A stretch of 64,000 bases of DNA from Paragordius varius (Eukaryota; Nematomorpha). The translations under genes were made by a program, and so were the position numbers. Positions 40,601 through 55,300 of the stretch are shown piece after piece; the stretch's first letter is position 1, and the number at the start of each line of letters is the position of its first letter. The stretch lies in assembly GCA_964247055.1 (NCBI GenBank), contig OZ176056.1:558001-622000 (forward strand). Reading direction: 5' to 3'. The notes beneath the pieces were generated by a model, which did no database searches, had not been told where the DNA came from, and was given only the letters and a program-made list of their open reading frames with translations.

Positions 40601-43600
40601 AGGACTACATCAAAATATAGATATAGTTTGACAAACTCTTTCATATCCGATTTTTACAACGATACTTTAAAAATTAATTTATAAAACTAGTCGCATCAAT
40701 ACTCAAGTTAAACATTGTCCTTAAGAATCGGATATTGGTCGCGGATAAAGAAAATTATTTTTTATACATTATCTTAGTAGGACTACATCAAAATATAGAG
40801 ATAGTTTGACAAACTCTTTCATATCCGATTTTTACAACGATACTTTAAAAATTAATGTATAAAACTAGTCGCATCATTAGTCAAGTCTTTGTCCTTAAAA
40901 ATCGGATATTGGTCGCCGGTAAAGAAAATTATTTTTTTACATTCTCTTAGTAGGACTACATCAAAATATAGAGATAGTTTGACAAACTCTTTCATATCCG
41001 ATTTTTACAACGATACTTTAAAAATTAATGTATAAAACTAGTCGCATCAATACTCAAGTTAAACTTTGTCCTTAAAAATCGGATATTGGTCACCGGTTAA
41101 CAAAACTATTTTTTATACATTCTCTTAGTAGGACTACATCAAAATATAGAGATAGTTTGACAAACTCTTTCATATCCGATTTTTACAGCGATACTTTAAA
41201 AATTAATGTATAAAACTAGTCGCATCAATACTCAAGTTAAACTTTGTCCTTAAAAATCGGATATTGGTCACAGGTGAACAAAATTATTTTTTATACATTA
41301 TCTTAGTAGGACTACATCAAAATATAGAGATAGTTTGACAAACTCTTTCATATCCGATTTTTACAACGATACTTTAAAAATTAATTTATAAAACTAGTCG
41401 CATCAATACTCAAGTTAAACATTGTCCTTAAGAATCGGATATTGGTCGCGGATAAAGAAAATTATTTTTTATACATTCTCTTAGTAGGACTACATCAAAA
41501 TATAGGGATAGTTTGACAAACTCTTTCATATCCGATTTTTACAGGGATACTTTAAAAATTAATGTATAAAACTAGTCGCATCATTAGTCAAGTCTTTGTC
41601 CTTAAAAATCGGATATTGGTCGCCGGTAAAGAAAATTATTTTTTTACATTCTCTTAGTAGGACTACATCAAAATATAGAGATAGTTTGACAAACTCTTTC
41701 ATATCCGATTTTTACAACGATACTTTAAAAATTAATGTATAAAACTAGTCGCATCAATACTCAAGTTAAACTTTGTCTTTAAAAATCGGATATTGGTCAC
41801 AGGTGAACAAAATTATTTTTTATACATTATCTTAGTAGGACTACATCAAAATATAGAGATAGTTTGACAAACTCTTTCATATCCGATTTTTACAGCGATA
41901 CTTTAAAAATTAATGTATAAAACTAGTCGCATCAATATTCAAGTTAAACTTTGACTTAAAAATCGGATATTGGTCACCGGTGAACAAAATTATTTTTTAT
42001 ACATTTTCTTAGTAGGACTACATCAAAATATAGAGATATTTTGACAAATTCTTTCATATCCGATTTTTAAAACGATACTTTAAAAATTAATGTATTAAAC
42101 TAGTCGCATCAATACTCAATTTAAACTTTGTCCTTAAAAATCGGATATTGGTCGCCGGTAAAGAAAATTATTTAATATACATTCTCTTAGTAGGACTACA
42201 TCAATATATAGAGATAGTTTGACAAACTCTTTCATATCCGATTTTTACAGCGATACTTTAAAAATTAATGTATAAAACTAGTCGCATCAATACTCAAGTT
42301 AAACTTTGTCCTTAAAAATCGGATATTGGTCACAGGTGAACAAAACTATTTTTTATACATTATCTTAGTAGGACTACATCAAAATATAGATATAGTTTGA
42401 CAAACTCTTTCATATCCGATTTTTACAACGATACTTTAAAAATTAATTTATAAAACTAGTCGCATCAATACTCAAGTTAAACATTGTCCTTAAGAATCGG
42501 ATATTGGTCGCGGATAAAGAAAATTATTTTTTATACATTATCTTAGTAGGACTACATCAAAATATAGAGATAGTTTGACAAACTCTTTCATATCCGATTT
42601 TTACAACGATACTTTAAAAATTAATGTATAAAACTAGTCGCATCATTAGTCAAGTCTTTGTCCTTAAAAATCGGATATTGGTCGCCGGTAAAGAAAATTA
42701 TTTTTTTACATTCTCTTAGTAGGACTACATCAAAATATAGAGATAGTTTGACAAACTCTTTCATATCCGATTTTTACAACGATACTTTAAAAATTAATGT
42801 ATAAAACTAGTCGCATCAATACTCAAGTTAAACTTTGTCCTTAAAAATCGGATATTGGTCACCGGTTAACAAAACTATTTTTTATACATTCTCTTAGTAG
42901 GACTACATCAAAATATAGAGATAGTTTGACAAACTCTTTCATATCCGATTTTTACAGCGATACTTTAAAAATTAATGTATAAAACTAGTCGCATCAATAC
43001 TCAAGTTAAACTTTGTCCTTAAAAATCGGATATTGGTCACAGGTGAACAAAATTATTTTTTATACATTATCTTAGTAGGACTACATCAAAATATAGAGAT
43101 AGTTTGACAAACTCTTTCATATCCGATTTTTACAACGATACTTTAAAAATTAATTTATAAAACTAGTCGCATCAATACTCAAGTTAAACATTGTCCTTAA
43201 GAATCGGATATTGGTCGCGGATAAAGAAGATTATTTTTTATACATTCTCTTAGTAGGACTACATCAAAATATAGAGATAGTTTGACAAACTATTTCATAT
43301 CCGATTTTTACAACGATACTTTAAAAATTAATGTATAAAACTAGTCGCATCATTAGTCAAGTCTTTGTCCTTAAAAATCGGATACTGGTCGCCGGTAAAG
43401 AAAATTATTTTTTTACATTCTCTTAGTAGGACTACATCAAAATATAGAGATAGTTTGACAAACTCTTTCATATCCGATTTTTACAACGATACTTTAAAAA
43501 TTAATGTATAAAACTAGTCGCATCAATACTCAAGTTAAACTTTGTCCTTAAAAATCGGATATTGGTCGCGGATAAAGAAAATTATTTTTTATACATTCTC

Positions 43601-45268
43601 TTAGTAGGACTACATCAAAATATAGGGATAGTTTGACAAACTCTTTCATATCCGATTTTTACAGGGATACTTTAAAAATTAATGTATAAAACTAGTCGCA
43701 TCATTAGTCAAGTCTTTGTCCTTAAAAATCGGATATTGGTCGCCGGTAAAGAAAATTATTTTTTTACATTCTCTTAGTAGGACTACATCAAAATATAGAG
43801 ATAGTTTGACAAACTCTTTCATATCCGATTTTTACAACGATACTTTAAAAATTAATGTATAAAACTAGTCGCATCAATACTCAAGTTAAACTTTGTCTTT
43901 AAAAATCGGATATTGGTCACAGGTGAACAAAATTATTTTTTATACATTATCTTAGTAGGACTACATCAAAATATAGAGATAGTTTGACAAACTCTTTCAT
44001 ATCCGATTTTTACAGCGATACTTTAAAAATTAATGTATAAAACTAGTCGCATCAATATTCAAGTTAAACTTTGACTTAAAAATCGGATATTGGTCACCGG
44101 TGAACAAAATTATTTTTTATACATTTTCTTAGTAGGACTACATCAAAATATAGAGATATTTTGACAAATTCTTTCATATCCGATTTTTAAAACGATACTT
44201 TAAAAATTAATGTATTAAACTAGTCGCATCAATACTCAATTTAAACTTTGTCCTTAAAAATCGGATATTGGTCGCCGGTAAAGAAAATTATTTAATATAC
44301 ATTCTCTTAGTAGGACTACATCAATATATAGAAATAGTTTGACAAACTCTTTCATATCCGATTTTTACAGCGATACTTTAAAAATTAATGTATAAAACTA
44401 GTCGCATCAATACTCAAGTTAAACTTTGTCCTTAAAAATCGGATATTGGTCACAGGTGAACAAAACTATTTTTTATACATTATCTTAGTAGGACTACATC
44501 AAAATATAGATATAGTTTGACAAACTCTTTCATATCCGATTTTTACAACGATACTTTAAAAATTAATTTATAAAACTAGTCGCATCAATACTCAAGTTAA
44601 ACATTGTCCTTAAGAATCGGATATTGGTCGCGGATAAAGAAAATTATTTTTTATACATTATCTTAGTAGGACTACATCAAAATATAGAGATAGTTTGACA
44701 AACTCTTTCATATCCGATTTTTACAACGATACTTTAAAAATTAATGTATAAAACTAGTCGCATCATTAGTCAAGTCTTTGTCCTTAAAAATCGGATATTG
44801 GTCGCCGGTAAAGAAAATTATTTTTTTACATTCTCTTAGTAGGACTACATCAAAATATAGAGATAGTTTGACAAACTCTTTCATATCCGATTTTTACAAC
44901 GATACTTTAAAAATTAATGTATAAAACTAGTCGCATCAATACTCAAGTTAAACTTTGTCCTTAAAAATCGGATATTGGTCACCGGTTAACAAAACTATTT
45001 TTTATACATTCTCTTAGTAGGACTACATCAAAATATAGAGATAGTTTGACAAACTCTTTCATATCCGATTTTTACAGCGATACTTTAAAAATTAATGTAT
45101 AAAACTAGTCGCATCAATACTCAAGTTAAACTTTGTCCTTAAAAATCGGATATTGGTCACAGGTGAACAAAATTATTTTTTATACATTATCTTAGTAGGA
45201 CTACATCAAAATATAGAGATAGTTTGACAAACTCTTTCATATCCGATTTTTACAACGATACTTTAAAA
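37664..45268. repeat. Array block 9: 10-mer HOR (1769 bp) nested in a 22-mer (3889 bp)
   Basis: It opens with a two-monomer repeat of B then E (37664-38019 and 38020 onward, 356 bp apart). E monomers start at 39611, 41380 and 43149, each 1769 bp apart (10 monomers). The order is E, C', B, G (CAATATTCAAG), H, B, E, C', J-like, B. A longer repeat overlies this: about 39180-41380 recurs at about 43070-45268, offset 3889 bp, sharing AAAGAAGATT (39335 and 43224 areas) and GGATACTGG. The second pass has two extra monomers (E and C'), so the spacing of G monomers is 1769 and then 2120 bp. Confidence 0.92.
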
Positions 45269-48200
45269 ATTAATGTATAAAACTAGTCGCATCATTAGTC
45301 AAGTCTTTGTCCTTAAAAATCGGATATTGGTCGCCGGTAAAGAAAATTATTTTTTATACATTCTCTTAGTAGGACTACATCAAAATATAGAGATAGTTTG
45401 ACAAACTCTTTCATATCCGATTTTTACAACGATACTTTAAAAATTAATGTATAAAACTAGCCGCATCATTAGTCAAATTAAATTGTCCTTATAAATCTGA
45501 TATTGGTCACCGGTGAACAAAATTAATTTTTATACATTCTCTTAATAGGACTACATCATAATATAAAGATATTTTGACAAATTCTTTCATATCCGATTTT
45601 TACAGCGATACTTTAAAAATTAATGTATAAAACTAGTCGCATCAATACTCAAGATAAACTTTGTCCTTAAAAATAGGATATTGGTCACAGGTGAAAAAAA
45701 TTATTTTTTTTACATTATCATAGTAGGACTACATCAAAATATAGAGATAGTTTGACAAACTCTTTCATATCCGATTTTTACAACGATACTTTAAAAATTA
45801 ATGTATAAAACTAGTCGCATCATTAGTCAAGTCTTTGTCCTTAAAAATCGGATATTGATCGCCGGTAAAGAAAATTATTTTTTATACATTCTCTTAGTAT
45901 GACTACATCAAAATATAGAGATAGTTTGACAAACTCTTTCATATCCGATTTTTACAACGATACTTTAAAAATTAATGTATAAAACTAGCCGCATCATTAG
46001 TCAAATTAAATTGTCCTTATAAATCTGATATTGGTCACCGGTGAACAAAATTAATTTTTATACATTATCTTAGTAGGACTACATCAAAATATAGAGATAG
46101 TTTGACAAACTCTTTCATATCCGATTTTTACAAGGATACTTTAAAAAATAATGAATAAAAGTAGTCGCATCAATACTCAAGTTAAACTTTGTCCGTAAAA
46201 ATCGGATATGGGTCACAGGTTAACAAAACTATTTTTTATACATTCTCTTAGTAAGACATATCAAAATATAGAGATAGTTTGACAAACTCTTTCATATCCG
46301 ATTTTTACAGCGATACTTTAAAAATTAATGTATAAAACTAGTCGCATCAATACTCAAGTTAAACTTTGTCCTTAAAAATCGGATATTCGTCACAGGTGAA
46401 CAAAATTATTTTTTATACATTATCTTAGTAGGACTACATCAAAATATAGAGATAGTTTGACAAAGTCTTTCATATCCGATTTTTACAACGATACTTTAAA
46501 AATTAATTTATAAAACTAGTCGCATCAATACTCAAGTTAAACTTTGTCCTTAAAATCGGATATTGGTCGCCGCTAAAGAAAATTATTTTTTGTACATTCT
46601 CTTAGTAGGACTACATCAAAATATAGAGAGAGTTTGACAAACTCTTTCATATCCGATTTTTACAACGATACTTTAAAAATTAATGTATAAAACTAGTCGC
46701 ATCATTAGTCAAGTCTTTGTCCTTAAAAATCGGATATTGGTCGCCGGTAAAGAAAATTATTTTTTACATTCTCTTAGTAGGACTACATCAAAATATAGAG
46801 ATAGTTTGACAAACTCTTTCATATCCGATTTTTACAACGATACTTTAAAAATTAATGTATAAAACTAGTCGCATCAATACTCAAGTTAAACTTTGTCTTT
46901 AAAAATCGGATATTGGTCACAGGTGAACAAAATTATTTTTTATACATTATCTTAGTAGGACTACATCAAAATATAGAGATAGTTTGACAAACTCTTTCAT
47001 ATCCGATTTTTACAGCGATACTTTAAAAATTAATGTATAAAACTAGTCTCATCAATATTCAAGTTAAACTTTGACTTAAAAATCGGATATTGGTCACCGG
47101 TGAACAAAATTATTTTTTATACATTTTCTTAGTAGGACTACATCAAAATATAGAGATATTTTGACAAATTCTTTCATATCCGATTTTTAAAACGATACTT
47201 TAAAAATTAATGTATTAAACTAGTCGGATCAATACTCAATTTAAACTTTGTCCTTAAAAATCGGATATTGGTCGCCGGTAAAGAAAATTATTTAATATAC
47301 ATTCTCTTAGTAGGACTACATCAATATATAGAGATAGTTTGACAAACTCTTTCATATCGATTTTTACAGCGATACTTTAAAAATTAATGTATAAAACTAG
47401 TCGCATCAATACTCAAGTTAAACTTTGTCCTTAAAAATCGGATATTGGTCACAGGTGAACAAAATTATTTTTTATACATTCTCTTAGTAGGACTACATCA
47501 AAATATAGAGATAGTTTGACAAACTCTTTCATATCCGATTTTTACAGCGATACTTTAAAAATTAATGTATAAAACTAGTCGCATCAATACTCAAGTTAAA
47601 CTTTGTCCTTAAAAATCGGATATTGGTCACAGGTGAACAAAACTATTTTTTATACATTATCTTAGTAGGACTACATCAAAATATAGGGATAGTTTGACAA
47701 ACTCTTTCATATCCGATTTTTACAACGATACTTTAAAAATTAATTTATAAAACTAGTCGCATCAATACTCAAGTTAAACATTGTCCTTAAGAATCGGATA
47801 TTGGTCGCGGATAAAGAAAATTATTTTTTATACATTCTCTTAGTAGGACTACATCAAAATATAGAGATAGTTTGACAAACTCTTTCATATCCGATTTTTA
47901 CAACGATACTTTAAAAATTAATGTATAAAACTAGTCGCATCATTAGTCAAGTCTTTGTCCTTAAAAATCGGATATTGGTCACCGGTAAAGAAAATTATTT
48001 TTTTACATTCTCTTAGTAGTACTACATCAAAATATAGAAGTTTGACAAACTCTTTCATATCCGATTTTTACAACGATACTTTAAAAATTAATGTATAAAA
48101 CTAGTCGCATCAATACTCAAGTTAAACTTTGTCCTTAAGAATCGGATATTGGTCGCGGATAAAGAAAATTATTTTTTATACATTCTCTTAGTAGGACTAC

Positions 48201-49327
48201 ATCAAAATATAGAGATAGTTTGACAAACTCTTTCATATCCGATTTTTACAGCGATACTTTAAAAATTAATGTATAAAACTAGTCGCATCAATACTCAAGT
48301 TAAACTTTGACTTAAAAATCGGATATTGGTCACCGGTGAACAAAATTATTTTTTATACATTTTCTTAGTAGGACTACATCAAAATATAGAGATATTTTGA
48401 CAAATTCTTTCATATCCGATTTTTACAGCGATACTTTAAAAATTAATGTATAAAACTAGTCGCATCAATACTCAATTTAAACTTTGTCCTTAAAAATCGG
48501 ATATTGGTCACAGGTGAACAAAATTATTTTTAATACATTCTCTTAGTAGGACTACATCAATATATAGAGATAGTTTGACAAACTCTTTCATATCCGATTT
48601 TTACAGCGATACTTTAAAAATTAATGTATAAAACTAGTCGCATCAATACTCAAGTTAAACTTTGTCCTTAAAAATCGGATATTGGTCACAGTTGAACAAA
48701 ATTATTTTTTATACATTATCTTAGTAGAACTACATCAAAATATAGAGATAGTTTGACAAACTCTTTCATATCCGATTTTTACAGCGATACTTTAAAAAAT
48801 AATGTATAAAAGTAGTCGCATCAATACTCAAGTTAAACTTTGTCCTTAAAAATCGGATATTGGTAACAGGTGAACAAAATTATTTTTTATACATTATCTT
48901 AGTAGGACTACATCAAAATATAGAGATAGTTTGACAAACTCTTTCATATCCGATTTTTACAGCGATACTTTAAAAATTAATGTATAAAACTAGTCGCATC
49001 ATTAGTCAAGTCTTTGTCCTTAAAAATCGGATATTGGTCACAGGTGAACAAAATTAATTTTTATACATTCTCTTAATAGGACTACATCATAATATAAAGA
49101 TATTTTGACAAATTCTTTCATATCCGATTTTTACAACGATACTTTAAAAAATAATGTATAAAAGTAGTCGTATCAATACTCAAGTTAAACTTTGTCCTTA
49201 AAAATCGGATATTGGTCACCGGTTAACAAAACTATTTTTTATACATTCTCTTAGTAGGACTAGATCAAAATATAGAGATAGTTTTACAAACTCTTTCATA
49301 TCCGATTTTTACAGCGATACTTTAAAA
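45269..49327. repeat. Array block 10: mixed, with hybrid monomers
   Basis: Twenty-three monomers: C, F, CAAGATAAAC type, C, an F/B hybrid (about 45975-46145), J, B, D, C', B, G, H, B, B, E, C', E, G, H, I, B, a Bc/F hybrid and K. Single-copy variants are commoner here than in the HOR blocks, for example GACATATC near 46256, ATATCGATTTTTAC near 47355 and a 3-bp loss in AATATAGAAGTTTG near 48031. Class E occurs here for the last time (48155). The order G, H, I, B, Bc, K at the end leads into the next HOR series. Confidence 0.8.
48976..49149. repeat. Bc/F hybrid monomer
   Basis: It starts as Bc (CATCATTAGTCAAGTC, CACAGGTGAAC) and continues as F (AATTAATTTTTATAC, CTTAATAGGAC, CATAATATAAAG). Bc is normally followed by J, D, C and F, so the join removed about four monomers from an otherwise standard unit. 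It is a clean example of deletion by misaligned exchange. Confidence 0.85.
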
Positions 49328-52300
49328 ATTAATGTATAAAACTAGTCGCATCAATACTCAAGTTAAAGTTTGTCCTTAAAAATCGGATATTGGTCACAGG
49401 TGAACAAAATTATTTTTTATACATTATCTTAGTAGGACTACATCAAAATATAGAGATAGTTTGACAAACTCTTTCATATCCGTTTTTTACAGCGATACTT
49501 TAAAAATTAATGTATAAAACTAGTCGCATCAATACTCAAGTTAAACTTTGACTTAAAAATCGGATATTGGTCACCGGTGAACAAAATTATTTTTTATACA
49601 TTTTCTTAGTAGGACTACATCAAAATATAGAGATATTTTCACAAATTCTTTCATATCCGATTTTTAAAACGATACTTTAAAAATTAATGTATTAAACTAG
49701 TCGCATCAATACTCAATTTAAACTTTGTCCTTAAAAATCGGATATTGGTCACAGGTGAACAAAATTATTTTTTATACATTCTCTTAGTAGGACTACATCA
49801 ATATATAGAGATAGTTTGACAAACTCTTTCATATCCGATTTTTACAGCGATACTTTAAAAATTAATGTATAAAACTAGTCGCATCAATACTCAAGTTAAA
49901 CTTTGTCCTTAAAAATCGGATATTGGTCACAGTTGAACAAAATTATTTTTTATACATTATCTTAGTAGGACTACATCAAAATATAGAGATAGTTTGACAA
50001 ACTCTTTCATATCCGATTTTTACAGCGATACTTTAAAAAATAATGTATAAAAGTAGTCGCATCAATACTCAAGTTAAACTTTGTCCTTAAAAATCGGATA
50101 TTGGTCACAGGTGAACAAAATTATTTTTTATACATTATCTTAGTAGGACTACATCAAAATATAGAGATAGTTTGACAAACTCTTTCATATCCGATTTTTA
50201 CAGCGATACTTTAAAAATTAATGTATAAAATTAGTCGCATCATTAGTCAAGTCTTTGTCCTTAAAAATCGGATATTGGTCACAGGTGAACAAAATTATTT
50301 TTTATACATTATCTTAGTAGGACTACATCAAAATATAGAGATAGTTTGACAAACTCTTTCATATCCGATTTTTACAGCGATACTTTAAAAAATAATGTAT
50401 AAAAGTAGTCGCATCAATACTCAAGTTAAACTTTGTCCGTAAAAATCGGATATTGGTCACCGGTTAACAAAACTATTTTTTATACATTCTCTTAGTAAGA
50501 CTACATAATAATATAGAGATAGTTTGATAAACTCTTTCATATCCGATTTTTACAGCGATACTTTAAAAATTAATTTATAAAACTAGTCGCAACAATACTC
50601 AAGTTAAACTTTGTCCTTAAAATCGGATATTGGTCGCCGCTAAAGAAAATTATTTTTTGTACATTCTCTTAGTAGGACTACATCAAAATATAGAGATAGT
50701 TTGACAAACTCTTTCATATCCGATTTTTACAACGATACTTTAAAAATTAATGTATAAAACTAGTCGCATCATTAGTCAAGTCTTTGTCCTTAAAAATCGG
50801 ATATTGGTCGCCGGTAAAGAAAATTATTTTTTATACATTCTCTTAGTAGAACTACATCAAAATATAGAGATAGTTTGACAAACTCTTTCATATCCGATTT
50901 TTACAACGATACTTTAAAAATTAATGTATAAAACTTGCCGCATCATTAGTCAAATTAAATTGTCCTTATAAATCTGATATTGGTCACCGGAACAAAATTA
51001 ATTTTTATACATTCTCTTAATAGGACTACATCATAATATAAAGATATTTTGACAAATTCTTTCATATCCGATTTTTACAACGATACTTTAAAAAATAATG
51101 TATAAAAGTAGTCGCATCAATACTCAAGTTAAACTTTGTCCTTAAAAATCGGATATTGGTTACCGGTTAACAAAACTATTTTTTATACATTCTCTTAGTA
51201 GGACTAGATCAAAATATAGAGATAGTTTTACAAACTCTTTCATATCCGATTTTTACAGCGATACTTTAAAAATTAATGTATAAAACTAGTCGCATCAATA
51301 CTCAAGTTAAAGTTTGTCCTTAAAAATCGGATATTGGTCACAGGTGAACAAAATTATTTTTTATACATTATCTTAGTAGGACTACATCAAAATATAGAGA
51401 TAGTTTGACAAACTCTTTCATATCCGTTTTTTACAGCGATACTTTAAAAATTAATGTATAAAACTAGTCGCATCAATACTCAAGTTAAACTTTGACTTAA
51501 AAATCGGATATTGGTCACCGGTGAACAAAATTATTTTTTATACATTTTCTTAGTAGGACTACATCAAAATATAGAGATATTTTGACAAATTCTTTCATAT
51601 CCGATTTTTAAAACGATACTTTAAAAATTAATGTATTAAACTAGTCGCATCAATACTCAATTTAAACTTTGTCCTTAAAAATCGGATATTGGTCACAGGT
51701 GAACAAAATTATTTTTTATACATTCTCTTAGTAGGACTACATCAATATATAGAGATAGTTTGACAAACTCTTTCATATCCGATTTTTACAGCGATACTTT
51801 AAAAATTAATGTATAAAACTAGTCGCATCAATACTCAAGTTAAACTTTGTCCTTAAAAATCGGATATTGGTCACAGTTGAACAAAATTATTTTTTATACA
51901 TTATCTTAGTAGGACTACATCAAAATATAGAGATAGTTTGACAAACTCTTTCATATCCGATTTTTACAGCGATACTTTAAAAAATAATGTATAAAAGTAG
52001 TCGCATCAATACTCAAGTTAAACTTTGTCCTTAAAAATCGGATATTGGTCACAGGTGAACAAAATTATTTTTTATACATTATCTTAGTAGGACTACATCA
52101 AAATATAGAGATAGTTTGACAAACTCTTTCATATCCGATTTTTACAGCGATACTTTAAAAATTAATGTATAAAACTAGTCGCATCATTAGTCAAGTCTTT
52201 GTCCTTAAAAATCGGATATTGGTCACAGGTGAACAAAATTATTTTTTATACATTCTCTTAGTAGGACTAGATCAAAATATAGAGATAGTTTTACAAACTC

Positions 52301-55300
52301 TTTCATATCCGATTTTTACAGCGATACTTTAAAAATTAATGTATAAAACTAGTCGCATCAATACTCAAGTTAAAGTTTGTCCTTAAAAATCGGATATTGG
52401 TCACAGGTGAACAAAATTATTTTTTATACATTATCTTAGTAGGACTACATCAAAATATAGAGATAGTTTGACAAACTCTTTCATATCCGTTTTTTAAAGC
52501 GATACTTTAAAAATTAATGTATAAAACTAGTCGCATCAATACTCAAGTTAAACTTTGACTTAAAAATCGGATATTGGTCACCGGTGAACAAAATTATTTT
52601 TTATACATTTTCTTAGTAGGACTACATCAAAATATAGAGATATTTTGACAAATTCTTTCATATCCGATTTTTAAAACGATACTTTAAAAATTAATGTATT
52701 AAACTAGTCGCATCAATACTCAATTTAAACTTTGTCCTTAAAAATCGGATATTGGTCACAGGTGAACAAAATTATTTTTTATACATTCTCTTAGTAGGAC
52801 TACATCAATATATAGAGATAGTTTGACAAACTCTTTCATATCCGATTTTTACAGCGATACTTTAAAAATTAATGTATAAAACTAGTCGCATCAATACTCA
52901 AGTTAAACTTTGTCCTTAAAAATCGGATATTGGTCACAGTTGAACAAAATTATTTTTTATACATTATCTTAGTAGGACTACATCAAAATATAGAGATAGT
53001 TTGACAAACTCTTTCATATCCGATTTTTACAGCGATACTTTAAAAAATAATGTATAAAAGTAGTCGCATCAATACTCAAGTTAAACTTTGTCCTTAAAAA
53101 TCGGATATTGGTCACAGGTGAACAAAATTATTTTTTATACATTATCTTAGTAGGACTACATCAAAATATAGAGATAGTTTGACAAACTCTTTCATATCCG
53201 ATTTTTACAGCGATACTTTAAAAATTAATGTATAAAACTAGTCGCATCATTAGTCAAGTCTTTGTCCTTAAAAATCGGATATTGGTCACAGGTGAACAAA
53301 ATTATTTTTTATACATTATCTTAGTAGGACTACATCAAAATATAGAGATAGTTTGACAAACTCTTTCATATCCGATTATTACAGCGATACTTTAAAAATT
53401 AATTTATAAAACTAGTCGCATCAATACTCAAGTTAAACTTTGTCCTTAAAAATCGGATATTGGTCACAGGTGAACAAAATTATTTTTTATACATTATCTT
53501 AGTAGGACTACATCAATATATAGAGATAGTTTGACAAACTCTTTCATATCCGATTTTTACAGCGATACTTTAAAAATTAATGTATAAAACTAGTCGCATC
53601 ATTAGTCAAGTCTTTGTCCTTAAAAATCGGATATTGGTCACAGGTGAACAAAATTATTTTTTATACATTATCTTAGTAGGACTACATCAAAATATAGAGA
53701 TAGTTTGACAAACTCTTTTATATCCGATTTTTACAGCGATACTTTAAAAAATAATGTATAAAAGTAGTCGCATAAATACTCAAGTTAAACTTTGTCCGTA
53801 AAAATCGGATATTGGTCACCGGTTAACAAAACTATTTTTTATACATTCTCTTAGTAAGACTACATCAAAATATAGAGATAGTTTGATAAACTCTTTCATA
53901 TCCGATTTTTACAGCGATACTTTAAAAATTAATTTATAAAACTAGTCGCAACAATACTCAAGTTAAACTTTGTCCTTAAAATCGGATATTGGTCGCCGCT
54001 AAAGAAAATTATTTTTTGTACATTCTCTTAGTAGGACTACATCAAAATATAGAGATAGTTTGACAAACTCTTTCATATCCGATTTTTACAACGATACTTT
54101 AAAAATTAATGTATAAAACTAGTCGCATCATTAGTCAAGTCTTTGTCCTTAAAAATCGGATATTGGTCGCCGGTAAAGAAAATTATTTTTTATACATTCT
54201 CTTTGTAGAACTACATCAAAATATAGAGATAGTTTGACAAACTCTTTCATATCCGATTTTTACAACGATACTTTAAAAATTAATGTATAAAACTTGCCGC
54301 ATCATTAGTCAAATTAAATTGTCCTTATAAATCTGATATTGGTCACCGGAACAAAATTAATTTTTATACATTCTCTTAATCGGACTACATCATAATATAA
54401 AGATATTTTGACAAATTCTTTCATATCCGATTTTTACAACGATACTTTAAAAAATAATGTATAAAAGTAGTCGCATCAATACTCAAGTTAAACTTTGTCC
54501 TTAAAAATCGGATATTGGTCACCGGTTAACAAAACTATTTTTTATACATTCTCTTAGTAGGACTAGATCAAAATATAGAGATAGTTTTACAAACTCTTTC
54601 ATATCCGATTTTTACAGCGATACTTTAAAAATTAATGTATAAAACTAGTCGCATCAATACTCAAGTTAAAGTTTGTCCTTAAAAATCGGATATTGGTCAC
54701 AGGTGAACAAAATTATTTTTTATACATTATCTTAGTAGGACTACATCAAAATATAGAGATAGTTTGACAAACTCTTTCATATCCGTTTTTTACAGCGATA
54801 CTTTAAAAATTAATGTATAAAACTAGTCGCATCAATACTCAAGTTAAACTTTGACTTAAAAATCGGATATTGGTCACCGGTGAACAAAATTATTTTTTAT
54901 ACATTTTCTTAGTAGGACTACATCAAAATATAGAGATATTTTGACAAATTCTTTCATATCCGATTTTTAAAACGATACTTTAAAAATTAATGTATTAAAC
55001 TAGTCGCATCAATACTCAATTTAAACTTTGTCCTTAAAAATCGGATATTGGTCACAGGTGAACAAAATTATTTTTTATACATTCTCTTAGTAGGACTACA
55101 TCAATATATAGAGATAGTTTGACAAACTCTTTCATATCCGATTTTTACAGCGATACTTTAAAAATTAATGTATAAAACTAGTCGCATCAATACTCAAGTT
55201 AAACTTTGTCCTCAAAAATCGGATATTGGTCACAGTTGAACAAAATTATTTTTTATACATTATCTTAGTAGGACTACATCAAAATATAGAGATAGTTTGA

